Shown here: positions 9,515-17,465 of the stretch, piece after piece | Numbering within the stretch: the first letter of the stretch is position 1 | How the letters are laid out: each line of letters opens with the position of its first letter | Assembly (NCBI RefSeq): GCF_001879205.1 | Contig: NZ_MLFK01000006.1 | Span: 310,001 to 374,000, forward strand | Direction: 5' to 3' | Length of the DNA stretch: 64,000 nucleotides | From: Flavobacterium johnsoniae | GTDB taxonomy: Bacteria; Bacteroidota; Bacteroidia; Flavobacteriales; Flavobacteriaceae | The notes under the pieces: model-generated | What the model saw: the letters and a program-made list of their open reading frames with translations, nothing else | What the model was told of the DNA's origin: nothing | The model's database searches: none | Position numbers and translations under genes: made by a program

Positions 9515-9961
9515 CTAACAGTCATTATTCTCATAATTGACTTTTTCTAGTGTTTTTGCGAAGTTTTCAAGTTCTTTTTTAGTCATTGAAGCTTCTTTTA
9601 AATCTACTTTTAATTGCTTTTGAGCATCGGGACTAATCCATAAGCCGGTAAAAGTATTTCCGGTTTTCTTTAGAATTAATACGCCGCTAAAACCATGTTC
9701 AACTAAAATAAATTCGTTTTCCTTCTTTTTGTTTTGAGTAACATCAAGCTGAATCCAATTGTTTGATTTATTATATCGATACATCGACGTATACATTAAA
9801 TCTGCAGTACAAGGGTTTTCTTCTGTTTTAATGTAAACGGTTATAGGCATTTTTCCATCTACGGTTCCTTTATATAAATTAGGAATAGGTGCTTGTGATT
9901 GTGCGTTTAAATGATTTAATAAAGAAAAACAGATTGTAAAGAACAGGATTATTTTTTTCAT
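9515..9961 (-). CDS. Small secreted protein of unknown function
   Basis: 148 residues. The N-terminus is a signal peptide (MKKIILFFTICFSLLNHLNA, with cleavage likely after the Ala before Q). The mature part of about 127 residues is mostly beta strand and contains two cysteines, in NPCTADL and the C-terminal NNDC, which might form a disulfide. I do not recognise the family. It is probably periplasmic or exported. The gene is single, with a -7-like TAAATTTG (minus strand, 10009-10016) upstream. It is separated from the haemoglobin gene by 95 bases and may be independent of it. Confidence 0.6.
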   Translation of the reverse strand: MKKIILFFTICFSLLNHLNAQSQAPIPNLYKGTVDGKMPITVYIKTEENPCTADLMYTSMYRYNKSNNWIQLDVTQNKKKENEFILVEHGFSGVLILKKTGNTFTGLWISPDAQKQLKVDLKEASMTKKELENFAKTLEKVNYENNDC

Positions 9962-10056
9962 TTTAATTAATTGTTTTGATTTGGGCTTTTAATAGTATTT
10001 TTTCCAATCAAATTTATTTAATTAAAAATAGTATCCAATCTAAATGCTAAGTATTT

Positions 10057-10467
10057 TTAAGATTTTCCTGATGCATTTCGCAATTCATTTTCAGCATTTC
10101 TAAAATATTCAATTTTATGACTGAACATATACGCCATATTTGCGGCACGCATTTTAGCCTCTTCGGTAATGGGACCGGCAAATTGAGCATCAATCGTGGT
10201 GTTGAAAATTTGTATCCAACGGTCGAAATGCGTTTTATCTACGGGTAATTGTTTGTGCGGCGGGAAAGGAGTTCCGGAATAAGCTCTTACATCAAATAAA
10301 ATGGTCTGCCAGAATCCGTACATTTTTTGCAGATGAGGTTCCCAGCGATCTTGAAGTTTGTCATTAAAAATAGGACCAATCAGATCGTCTTTTCTAACAT
10401 TTGCATAAAAGCTGTTAACCATTTGCTTGATGTCTTCTAAGCTCGAAATATCTTTAAGAGTTTCCAT
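10057..10467 (-). CDS. Group III truncated haemoglobin
   Basis: 136 residues, the usual length for group III (Ctb-type) truncated haemoglobins. The pattern LPVDKTHFDRWIQIF carries the likely proximal haem ligand His80. Tyr21 in NSFYANV fits the distal B10 position. WEPHLQKMYGFWQTIL is also typical of the group. Members bind O2 or NO and are often induced by nitrosative or microaerobic stress; the function here is inferred. A good promoter and an operator-like inverted repeat lie just upstream (10492-10537). Confidence 0.88.
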   Translation of the reverse strand: METLKDISSLEDIKQMVNSFYANVRKDDLIGPIFNDKLQDRWEPHLQKMYGFWQTILFDVRAYSGTPFPPHKQLPVDKTHFDRWIQIFNTTIDAQFAGPITEEAKMRAANMAYMFSHKIEYFRNAENELRNASGKS

Positions 10468-10491
10468 ATTTTTTTGTAATTATATAAACCG

Positions 10492-10537
10492 CAAAAATAC
10501 GTTATAACTCCAAGTTTATTCAATGATATTTGTCATT
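10492..10537 (-). promoter_or_regulatory. Truncated haemoglobin promoter with overlapping inverted repeat
   Basis: On the minus strand, TATTTTTG (10492-10499) matches the Flavobacterium -7 consensus TAnnTTTG. It is preceded by TTG (10521-10523) at a 21-base spacing, within the accepted range. An inverted repeat AATGA-TATTTG-TCATT (10522-10537) overlaps the -33 element, where a repressor or a class II activator would bind. An oxygen- or NO-responsive Crp-type factor is a guess. Confidence 0.5.
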
Positions 10538-10840
10538 TGTGAAAATTTTATCATAGCAAAAAGAGATACCGTACAATTTAAAATCCTGATCTTTAAGTGA
10601 ATAAAACTAAAAATAATGTTTTGTGCTTTTTTTTGTTTTTAACTATTTGATAATTAATGTTTTGAAAAAATAAAAGATAAGTTTTTGTTAAGGTAATATT
10701 TACAAATGATGTGTATTTGTAAAGTTTGATTTACAACGATTTCGTTGAAGGTTTATGTAATTTAGATGCGTTTTAATAAAAATAATCATAATAAAATGAG
10801 AAAAAATTAACTATCTAAAAACCACAAAAACCTTAAAAAA
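10538..10840 (+). promoter_or_regulatory. Intergenic region upstream of the GH30 gene, with a 9-bp inverted repeat
   Basis: About 300 AT-rich bases between divergent genes. The only clear structure is a perfect inverted repeat: TTTACAAAT (10699-10707), 7-base spacer, ATTTGTAAA (10715-10723). It lies about 120 bases before the GH30 start and has no T-run, so it is more likely an operator than a terminator. I found no full TAnnTTTG element with a good -33 partner, so the glycosidase promoter may need an activator or an alternative sigma factor. Confidence 0.4.
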
Positions 10841-12985
10841 ATGCACAAAACTACTCAAAAACCTACAAATCGAGTAATGGCAGTAATGAAAGTCATTATA
10901 ATGCTCTTTATTATTAATGTAAACGCACAAACCGTAACACCTTTTATAACATCAGGTGATCAGACGAGATTATTGCAGCAGCAATCTACTGTAAGTTTCG
11001 GGACGAATTCCGGAACTAACCCATCTACAGTAACCGTTAATGCTGGAACCACGTACCAGACTATGGACGGTTTTGGTTACACTCTTACTGAAGGAAGTGC
11101 CGAAGTGATCAGCGGTATGGCAGCAACGCAGCAGAATCAATTATTGAATGACTTGTATAATCCTACAACAGGATTAAACGCAAGTGTCATTCGTATTAGT
11201 ATTGCGGCTTCAGATTTAAGCAGTTCTTCTTACAGTTATAACGAAACTTCGGGAGATACAAATATGAATAACTTTAGTCTAAACGGGCCAGATTTGACGT
11301 ATTTAATTCCGATTATCAAAAAAATCCAGCAGATTAATCCCAACATAAAAATATTGGCCACACCATGGTCAGCACCTCGCTGGATGAAAACTAATAATTC
11401 ATGGATTGGAGGCAGTTTACAAACGCAATATTACGCCGCTTATGCCCGATATTTTGTAAAATACATTGCCGCAATGCAGGCGCAGGGAATTCCAATTTGG
11501 GGAATCACACCACAAAACGAACCTGAAAATCCACACAATGAGCCTAGTATGCTGATGAATTCTACAGAACAAAAGAATTTTATTAATCAACAGCTTGGAC
11601 CACAATTGGCCACAGCTGGTTATGGAGGTGTCAAAATTATTGCTTTTGATCATAATTGTGACAATACAGCTTATCCTATTGATGTTTTAAATAACAGTAG
11701 TTATGTTGACGGCGCGGCGTTTCATTTGTATTTAGGGAATATTTCGGCTATGTCAACCGTACGAAATGCGACTAATAAAAACGTTTATTTTACAGAACAA
11801 TATACAGGCTCTGGCGGAAGCTTTAGCGGTGATTTTGGCTGGCATATGCAAAACGTAGTTATTGGGAGTACCAACAACTGGTCAAAAACAGTACTAGAAT
11901 GGAATGCAGCCAATAATTCAAGTTTAGGACCGCGTACTCCCGGCGGATGCAGTACCTGCTTAGGTGCGATTACAGTTAATAATAGTACCAGTTACACCAA
12001 AAATGTAGCTTACTATATTATTGGCCAAATCTCAAAATATGTAAAACCGGGTGCTGTGCGTATTGGTTCTTCAAGCAGCAACGGCAGTATTTTCTCTGTT
12101 GCATTCAGAAATCCTGATGGTTCGATTGCGCTTGTAGTTTATAATTCAGGCGGATCAAATACCATTAAAGTAGTTTCAGGATCATCGGCTTTTAATTATA
12201 CTGTGCCGGCTTCTTCTGCAGTAACTTTTACTTGGGGAGCAGGAACGCCTCCGGTTACGGGTTTACCTGGTTACTATAATATTATTTCCAGAAACAGTAA
12301 TAAAGGTTTAGATGTTGCGGATAATTCAACTGCAAGCGGCGGCAGAATTCAGCAATATGATGTAACCGGCGGAGGCGGAAATAACCAGCGTTGGAAATTT
12401 GTTTCTGACGGAGCAGGAAATTATTATATAATAGTAAAATCAACCGGAATGTATCTGGCGGTAGAAAATAATGGAACTGCAAATGGACTTAAAGTACAGC
12501 AAAGAACTTTTGTTAATTCTAATGAATTTAAATGGAAAGTTGAAAGTCTTGGCGGAGGTTATTATAAGATTACCAATTTAAATACAGGCAAATCTCTTGA
12601 TGTTGAAAGTGTTTCTACAGCAAATGGGGCTAATATTCAGGTTTGGGATTATACAGGAGGACTAAATCAGCAATGGCAATTGGTTCAGGTAGAATCAACT
12701 GCGAAAAAAGCTTTAACAGAAATTACAGCAGATGGTGAAATTTTAAATGATATGGCCGTTTTTATTAATTCGACAAATGATTATTTAAAAATCGATACCA
12801 GTCATGAAGGAAGTGCCGATGTTGAAATATTTAATATTGGAGGACAGAGCCTTGTGAAGAAAAATGTAAATTTTGTAAAAGGGAATCCATCTGAAATTGA
12901 AATTTCAAGACTTCCAAAAGGAGTTTATATTGTGAGAATAAACGACAGTGAGGGTTCTTATTCTAAAAAAGTATTGAAGCAATAG
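10841..12985 (+). CDS. Secreted GH30 family glycoside hydrolase with ricin-type lectin and T9SS sorting domain
   Basis: 714 residues. A signal sequence ends near residue 30 (VNAQ). The GH30 (beta/alpha)8 catalytic domain plus side beta domain spans about 60-470; Glu227 in TPQNEPE is the likely acid/base and Glu319 in YFTEQYTG the likely nucleophile. Residues about 475-620 form a ricin B/CBM13-like beta-trefoil with QRWKF and QQWQLV repeats. The last 75 residues are a type A T9SS sorting domain ending GVYIVRINDSEG...KKVLKQ. It should be exported by type IX secretion and cut a beta-linked glucan or related polysaccharide, bound through the lectin part. The substrate cannot be read from the sequence: GH30 includes beta-1,6-glucanase, glucosylceramidase and xylanase subfamilies. 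No SusCD or other CAZyme gene is adjacent. Confidence 0.88.
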   Translation: MHKTTQKPTNRVMAVMKVIIMLFIINVNAQTVTPFITSGDQTRLLQQQSTVSFGTNSGTNPSTVTVNAGTTYQTMDGFGYTLTEGSAEVISGMAATQQNQLLNDLYNPTTGLNASVIRISIAASDLSSSSYSYNETSGDTNMNNFSLNGPDLTYLIPIIKKIQQINPNIKILATPWSAPRWMKTNNSWIGGSLQTQYYAAYARYFVKYIAAMQAQGIPIWGITPQNEPENPHNEPSMLMNSTEQKNFINQQLGPQLATAGYGGVKIIAFDHNCDNTAYPIDVLNNSSYVDGAAFHLYLGNISAMSTVRNATNKNVYFTEQYTGSGGSFSGDFGWHMQNVVIGSTNNWSKTVLEWNAANNSSLGPRTPGGCSTCLGAITVNNSTSYTKNVAYYIIGQISKYVKPGAVRIGSSSSNGSIFSVAFRNPDGSIALVVYNSGGSNTIKVVSGSSAFNYTVPASSAVTFTWGAGTPPVTGLPGYYNIISRNSNKGLDVADNSTASGGRIQQYDVTGGGGNNQRWKFVSDGAGNYYIIVKSTGMYLAVENNGTANGLKVQQRTFVNSNEFKWKVESLGGGYYKITNLNTGKSLDVESVSTANGANIQVWDYTGGLNQQWQLVQVESTAKKALTEITADGEILNDMAVFINSTNDYLKIDTSHEGSADVEIFNIGGQSLVKKNVNFVKGNPSEIEISRLPKGVYIVRINDSEGSYSKKVLKQ

Positions 12986-13026
12986 TCGCAAACAAAGAAT
13001 TCAATTAGTAATTTTATATTGATGTT

Positions 13027-13059
13027 AAAAGGCTGTCTGATTTATTTAGACAGCCTTTT
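13027..13059. terminator. Bidirectional terminator between GH30 gene and ilvA
   Basis: The stem AAAAGGCTGTCT (13027-13038) pairs with AGACAGCCTTTT (13048-13059), with T-runs on both sides. It serves two convergent genes. Confidence 0.85.
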
Positions 13060-13065
13060 ATTTTT

Positions 13066-14310
13066 TTATCCAATTAATTGCGTAAACAAATCCTGATTAT
13101 CGTTTAAATATTGAAATTCAAAACCATATTGTGTCATTTTCATTTTAATAGGCATAATGTCTTTTTTCTTTTTCAGTTCTAAACCTACAACAACCGAACC
13201 TACTTCGCGGCTGTTTTTCTTAGCAAATTGAAAATAAGTGATGTCATCATCAGGACCTAAAATATTATTTACAAATTCTTTTAAAGCCCCCGGACGCTGC
13301 GGAAACTGAATCATAAAATAATGCATTAAACCTTCATAAAGCAGTGAACGTTCTTTTATCTCAGCAGTTCTTTCAATGTCATTATTACTGCCGCTTACTA
13401 CACAAACTACATTTTTGCCCTTAATTTTGTCTTTATAAAAATCCAAAGCTGCAATGGTTAAAGCACCTGCCGGTTCTACTACCATTGCTTCTTCATTATA
13501 TAATCTTAAAATAGTGGTGCAGACTTTTCCCTCGGGAACCAGAACAATATCTTCAAGATTATATCGGCAGATTTCAAAAGTTTTATCGCCAACTTGTTTT
13601 ACAGCCGCACCGTCAACAAATTTGTCAATCGTTTTTAAAGCCGTATTTTTATTTTCTTCAATAGAGGTTTTCATCGAAGGAGCACCTTTTGGCTCAACAC
13701 CGATTATTTTGGTGTTCGGACTTAAATGTCTAAAAACTTCAGATAAACCAGAAGCCAGTCCGCCGCCGCCAATTGGCACAAAAACATAATCGATAGGTTC
13801 TTTAAAACTTTCCAGAATTTCCAGACCAACGGTTCCTTGTCCTGCAATTACTTTTTCATCATCAAAAGGATGAATAAAGGTTTTATGATTTTTAATTGCA
13901 TCTGCAGTAGCCGAAGCGTATGCATCATCAAAAGTATCTCCGGTTAAAACAATCTCAACAAATGATTTCCCGAATAACTGCACCTGTTTTACTTTTTGTT
14001 TTGGAGTTGTTTTGGGCATGTAAATTTTGCCTTTTATATGCAGCAAATTACAAGAATATGCAACGCCCTGCGCATGATTTCCTGCACTGGCACAAACAAT
14101 TCCGTTTGTTTTTTCTTTTTCATTTAACGAAGAAATCTTATTGTAAGCGCCTCTAATTTTATACGAACGAACAATTTGCAAATCTTCCCGTTTTAATAAA
14201 ATAGTCGATTTGAATTCGTCTGAAAGATTTAGATTTTGGGTTAAAGGCGTCGCGGCAACTACGTTTTCGAGCTGCTTTTTTGCGTTAAGTACTTCGTTAA
14301 ATAAACTCAT
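13066..14310 (-). CDS. ilvA: Threonine dehydratase (threonine ammonia-lyase), biosynthetic
   Basis: 414 residues, fold type II PLP enzyme. The PLP lysine is Lys51 in SYKIRGAYNK, the substrate loop is SAGNHAQG, and the glycine-rich phosphate loop is GGGGLASG. A C-terminal ACT-like regulatory domain covers about residues 325-414 (from YEGLMHYFMIQFPQRPG), consistent with feedback control by isoleucine. It converts threonine to 2-oxobutanoate, the first committed step of isoleucine synthesis. The gene is alone: no ilvD, ilvB, ilvN or ilvC is adjacent. Upstream is an Ile-rich leader peptide with an attenuator-like terminator, which fits control by isoleucyl-tRNA supply. A palindromic repeat sits between that terminator and the start codon. 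Confidence 0.92.
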   Translation of the reverse strand: MSLFNEVLNAKKQLENVVAATPLTQNLNLSDEFKSTILLKREDLQIVRSYKIRGAYNKISSLNEKEKTNGIVCASAGNHAQGVAYSCNLLHIKGKIYMPKTTPKQKVKQVQLFGKSFVEIVLTGDTFDDAYASATADAIKNHKTFIHPFDDEKVIAGQGTVGLEILESFKEPIDYVFVPIGGGGLASGLSEVFRHLSPNTKIIGVEPKGAPSMKTSIEENKNTALKTIDKFVDGAAVKQVGDKTFEICRYNLEDIVLVPEGKVCTTILRLYNEEAMVVEPAGALTIAALDFYKDKIKGKNVVCVVSGSNNDIERTAEIKERSLLYEGLMHYFMIQFPQRPGALKEFVNNILGPDDDITYFQFAKKNSREVGSVVVGLELKKKKDIMPIKMKMTQYGFEFQYLNDNQDLFTQLIG

Positions 14311-14324
14311 AATTGTTGTTTTTT

Positions 14325-14405
14325 GCCACGAATTCCACTAATGTCCACTAATTTTTATCTAGAAGCTGACAAAAACAATTCGTGCTAATTTGTGTAATTC
14401 GTGGC
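14325..14405. repeat. Palindromic intergenic repeat inside the ilvA leader
   Basis: GCCACGAATT at 14325-14334 faces AATTCGTGGC at 14396-14405, with further partly complementary sequence inside (CCACTAAT against GTGCTAATTTGTG). It has the same ends as the element at 6580-6704. It lies downstream of the attenuator terminator and upstream of the ilvA start, so it would be part of the full-length ilvA mRNA leader. Confidence 0.75.
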
Positions 14406-14430
14406 GATTTAAAATCTTTTTTAAAATAAA

Positions 14431-14452
14431 AAACCTCCCAATTGGGAGGTTT
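14431..14452 (-). terminator. Attenuator-like intrinsic terminator in the ilvA leader
   Basis: A perfect 22-base palindrome with arms AAACCTCCC and GGGAGGTTT around AATT. On the minus strand it is followed by TTTTTTATTTT, an excellent U-tract. It lies 42 bases after the stop codon of the Ile-rich leader peptide and about 120 bases before ilvA. An upstream GAGGTGTT (minus strand, about 14481-14488) can pair with the 5' arm (ACCTC plus weaker pairs), giving a candidate antiterminator. Confidence 0.8.
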
Positions 14453-14491
14453 CTATAAATTATATTTTTACATACTTATATAACACCTCGC

Positions 14492-14515
14492 CATTACTGC
14501 TGAATTGCAATAATG
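14492..14515 (-). promoter_or_regulatory. Hairpin over the end of the ilvA leader peptide (candidate pause or protector hairpin)
   Basis: On the minus strand, CATTATTGC (14515 to 14507) pairs with GCAGTAATG (14500 to 14492) across a 6-base loop. That gives nine consecutive pairs with one G-U. The 5' arm includes two Ile codons and the 3' arm includes the leader stop codon, so the position of a translating ribosome would decide whether it forms. Confidence 0.55.
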
Positions 14516-14553
14516 CTGATAATAGCGATAATAATGTTATTAAAGTTTGTCAT
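14494..14553 (-). CDS. ilvA leader peptide, isoleucine-rich (19 residues)
   Basis: The short frame reads MTNFNNIIIAIISIIAIQQ and stops with TAA: eight isoleucine codons in 19, seven of them within ten residues. It starts about 20 bases after a perfect -7 element (TACATTTG) and ends 42 bases before a strong intrinsic terminator that precedes ilvA. This is the arrangement of ribosome-mediated attenuation. When charged tRNA-Ile is scarce the ribosome stalls in the Ile run, the antiterminator can form and ilvA is transcribed; when Ile is ample the terminator forms. The frame, the codons and the terminator are seen directly; the mechanism is inferred from known ilv, his and thr leaders. Confidence 0.75.
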   Translation of the reverse strand: MTNFNNIIIAIISIIAIQQ

Positions 14554-14573
14554 TTTTTTAGCTGATTGAATAG

Positions 14574-14581
14574 CAAATGTA
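14574..14581 (-). promoter_or_regulatory. Promoter -7 element of the ilvA leader
   Basis: On the minus strand TACATTTG is an exact match to TAnnTTTG. No perfect -33 TTG is present, but TGTG lies about 20 bases upstream. The expected start of transcription is about 14566-14570, roughly 15 bases before the leader peptide ATG. Confidence 0.6.
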
Positions 14582-14655
14582 AAAAATTATTTTGAAAAGT
14601 TCACAGCTATTTAAAGTTTTATAAAAAGCAGAGAACTGATCACTGAAACTGATCA

Positions 14656-15195
14656 CTATTTTTTAACCGGCGGATATTGTGCTAAAATTTTGTTTACGAA
14701 TTCGGCAATTCTTTGATCTTTTTTATCAATGTTTCGGGTTAAAGTTCCCAGACCTTCACCCTGCCAGATCATTTCTTTCTTTTTGGCATCGATTAAATCA
14801 ATGTACAAAGTTCCTTCGGTAGAAGTAGAAACAGTTGTTTGGTTTCCTCCGTACATCATCCACGGATTCCAACCCCAGCCCCAGCCATAACCCCAGCCGG
14901 CACTAAACTGATTTACATCGACTTGCTCTCTTGATTTGGTAAAAATGTTTACTAATAAATCAGGATTCTCACTTTTTGTAAATCCTTTAGCCTGCATTTC
15001 GTTATCTATAGCACGAAGGATACGTCTTTTATCCAAATCAGAAATCTCGACCTTATCAATTCCGGGCTTAAAGAAAGCATACGTTTTATAGGGCGTAAAA
15101 TCGACATTTTTGTCGTAATCAGAGTATACAGTAACACTGCTGCATGATGAAAGTATCAATAGCAGTAAAATCGGAACTAATTTGAATGTTTTCAT
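14656..15195 (-). CDS. DUF4136 domain lipoprotein
   Basis: 179 residues. The lipobox LSSC places the lipidated Cys at residue 18. The rest matches DUF4136, a family of small envelope lipoproteins of unknown function: the N-terminal VTVYSDYDKNVDFTPYKTYAF and the later GTLYIDLIDAKKKEMIWQGEG are characteristic. A Gly/Trp-rich loop (GWGYGWGWGWNPW) lies between them. The gene is followed by the ilvA leader in the same direction, but that leader has its own promoter, so the two are probably separate units. Confidence 0.8.
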   Translation of the reverse strand: MKTFKLVPILLLLILSSCSSVTVYSDYDKNVDFTPYKTYAFFKPGIDKVEISDLDKRRILRAIDNEMQAKGFTKSENPDLLVNIFTKSREQVDVNQFSAGWGYGWGWGWNPWMMYGGNQTTVSTSTEGTLYIDLIDAKKKEMIWQGEGLGTLTRNIDKKDQRIAEFVNKILAQYPPVKK

Positions 15196-15257
15196 AATTA
15201 TTAGAAATTTTAATGTTCTCGTTTTGTTTGTTTTATCGTAACCACAATTCTTTTGTT

Positions 15258-15353
15258 TGTCAGGCTGAGCGGAGTTGAATCCCTTTTTTCATCAGTCTTC
15301 AAATTTTCTCAGATTACCCTTCTCCCGAAACCTCGGGATCGCTCAGGGTGACA
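15258..15353. repeat. Intergenic repeat with GTCAGGCTGAGCG / CGCTCAGGGTGACA ends
   Basis: TGTCAGGCTGAGCGGAGTTG at 15258 faces CGCTCAGGGTGACA at 15340-15353, an imperfect inverted repeat. An inner TCCCGAAACCTCGGGA palindrome lies at about 15322-15339. This sentence of sequence is a common dispersed intergenic element in Bacteroidota genomes. It fills the gap between urocanase and the DUF4136 gene and may serve as a terminator-like structure for urocanase. Confidence 0.7.
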
Positions 15354-15387
15354 GCGCGTTTATAACAAAATCTATTTTTAATGAACT

Positions 15388-17367
15388 TTAACCAAGTAAA
15401 CTTTCGTCTACCATATTAGGTAAAGTTACTTTTAATAACGGCTCGACCTGCATGGCTCTTTTTATAGAAAAAATAGCTTCGTCATTTCTGGCCCAGCTTC
15501 GTCTTGAAATTCCGTTGTTGACATCCCAAAAAAGCATTGATGCTAAACGTTTTGAAGCCTCTTTAGAACCATCAAGAACCATACCAAATCCGCCGTTTAT
15601 GACCTCTCCCCAGCCAACTCCGCCGCCGTTATGAATTGATACCCAGGTTGCTCCCCTAAAACTGTCTCCAATCACGTTTTGAATGGCCATATCTGCTGTA
15701 AAACGAGATCCATCATAAATATTTGATGTTTCTCTATAAGGAGAATCAGTTCCTGAAACGTCATGATGATCGCGTCCTAAAACTACGGCTCCAATTTCGC
15801 CTTTTGCAATCGCCTGGTTAAAAGCTTCGGCAATTTTAATTCTTCCTTCGGCATCAGCATAAAGAATTCGGGCTTGCGAGCCTACAACCAATTTGTTTTC
15901 CTGTGCACCTTTAATCCATTTGATGTTATCCTGCATTTGCTGCTGAATTTCACTTGGAGAAGTTTTGGCCAATTCTTCTAAAACCTGGCTTGCAATTGTA
16001 TCTGTTTTTTGTAAATCTTCCGGTTTTCCGGAAGTACAAACCCATCTGAATGGTCCAAATCCGTAATCAAAACACATTGGTCCCATAATATCCTGTACAT
16101 AACTTGGATATTTAAAATCGATATTATTCTCCGCCATTACATCGGCACCAGCACGGGAAGCTTCTAATAAAAAGGCATTTCCGTAATCAAAGAAATACGT
16201 TCCTTTTGCGGTGTGTTTATTAATTGCTTTCGCTTGTCTGCGCAAAGATTCCTGAACTTTTTCTTTGAACAAATCCGGGTTATTGGCCATCATTTCGTTA
16301 GCTTCTTCAAATGAAATTCCAACCGGATAATAACCTCCCGCCCAAGGATTATGAAGTGAAGTCTGGTCTGATCCTAAATCAATCTTGATATTTTCCTCAT
16401 CAAAACGTTCCCAAACATCAACTACATTTCCTAAATAAGCAATCGAAACGGTTTCTTTATTGGCTTTCGCCGAATTGACTCTTGCGACTAACTCATCGGT
16501 AGAAGTTACCACTTCATTAATCCAGCCTTGTTCGTGGCGGATTTTAGTAATTTTTGGGTTTACTTCGGCACAAACCGTAATACATCCGGCAATATTTCCG
16601 GCTTTTGGCTGTGCGCCAGACATACCTCCAAGTCCAGAAGTCACAAAAAGATTTCCTTCGGGATTTAATTTTATTTTTCTGAAACCGTTTAAAACCGTAA
16701 TCGTCGTTCCGTGTACAATTCCCTGCGGCCCAATGTACATATAACTTCCGGCTGTCATTTGTCCGTATTGTGAAACACCAAGTGCGTTCATTTTTTCCCA
16801 ATCGTCCGGTTTAGAATAATTTGGGATAACCATTCCGTTTGTAACCACGACTCTCGGCGCTTCTTTATGCGAAGGAAACAAACCCATTGGGTGACCTGAA
16901 TACATGGTTAAAGTCTGCTCATCGGTCATTTCAGACAAATATTGCATCGTCAATAAATATTGCGCCCAATTCTGGAAAACAGCGCCATTTCCGCCATACG
17001 TGATCAATTCATGCGGATGTTGTGCAACTGCATAATCCAAATTGTTCTGAATCATGTGCATAATCGCTTTTGCCTGCAATGATTTTCCCGGATATTCATC
17101 AATTGGTCTTGCGTACATTTTGTAATCAGGACGAAGGCGATACATATAAATGCGTCCGTATTTTTCTAATTCTTCTGAAAATTCCGGAATTAATGCAGCG
17201 TGATGTTTGGGTTCAAAATAACGCAGCGCATTTTTTAAAGCCAGTTTTTTCTCTTCTGCCGAAAGAATTTCTTTTCGTTTCGGAGCATGATTAATGGCTG
17301 GATCGTATTCTTTTTTCTGAGGTAATACAGATGGAATTCCTTGTTTTATTTCTTCTTGAAAAGTCAT
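15388..17367 (-). CDS. hutU: Urocanate hydratase (urocanase)
   Basis: 659 residues from the ATG at 17367. It converts urocanate to imidazolonepropionate in histidine breakdown, with tightly bound NAD+. Visible signatures are TYGGNGAVFQNW (123-134), the Gly-rich TSGLGGMSGAQPKAG (243-257), and YGFGPFRWVCTSG with the active-site Cys at 444. It is about 100 residues longer than the proteobacterial enzyme, as usual for the Bacteroidota form. A further in-frame start 25 codons upstream lies in the dispersed repeat at 17381-17421 and is rejected. No hutH, hutI or hutG is adjacent, so the pathway genes are scattered or elsewhere. Confidence 0.93.
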   Translation of the reverse strand: MTFQEEIKQGIPSVLPQKKEYDPAINHAPKRKEILSAEEKKLALKNALRYFEPKHHAALIPEFSEELEKYGRIYMYRLRPDYKMYARPIDEYPGKSLQAKAIMHMIQNNLDYAVAQHPHELITYGGNGAVFQNWAQYLLTMQYLSEMTDEQTLTMYSGHPMGLFPSHKEAPRVVVTNGMVIPNYSKPDDWEKMNALGVSQYGQMTAGSYMYIGPQGIVHGTTITVLNGFRKIKLNPEGNLFVTSGLGGMSGAQPKAGNIAGCITVCAEVNPKITKIRHEQGWINEVVTSTDELVARVNSAKANKETVSIAYLGNVVDVWERFDEENIKIDLGSDQTSLHNPWAGGYYPVGISFEEANEMMANNPDLFKEKVQESLRRQAKAINKHTAKGTYFFDYGNAFLLEASRAGADVMAENNIDFKYPSYVQDIMGPMCFDYGFGPFRWVCTSGKPEDLQKTDTIASQVLEELAKTSPSEIQQQMQDNIKWIKGAQENKLVVGSQARILYADAEGRIKIAEAFNQAIAKGEIGAVVLGRDHHDVSGTDSPYRETSNIYDGSRFTADMAIQNVIGDSFRGATWVSIHNGGGVGWGEVINGGFGMVLDGSKEASKRLASMLFWDVNNGISRRSWARNDEAIFSIKRAMQVEPLLKVTLPNMVDESLLG

Positions 17368-17380
17368 TTTTTTTAGATAT

Positions 17381-17421
17381 GCTAAGTTGCTATCCCGAAG
17401 CCTCGGGACTAAGTTGCTAAG
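17381..17421. repeat. Short CCCGAAGCCTCGGG palindrome with AAGTTGCTA direct repeats
   Basis: TCCCGAAGCCTCGGGA (17393-17408) is flanked on both sides by copies of AAGTTGCTA. Related palindromes occur at about 7420-7433 and 15322-15339, and a degenerate one near 45308-45330, so this is a small mobile or REP-like unit. Confidence 0.6.
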
Positions 17422-17465
17422 ATAATTTAGCAAGATTAACAACAGATTAATTTTTTTGTTTTTAA

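Noticed and set aside
17368..17442. Upstream extension of urocanase by 25 codons
   Set aside because: The extra codons come from the repeat at 17381-17421 and match no family member; the ATG at 17367 begins the conserved MTFQEEIKQG.
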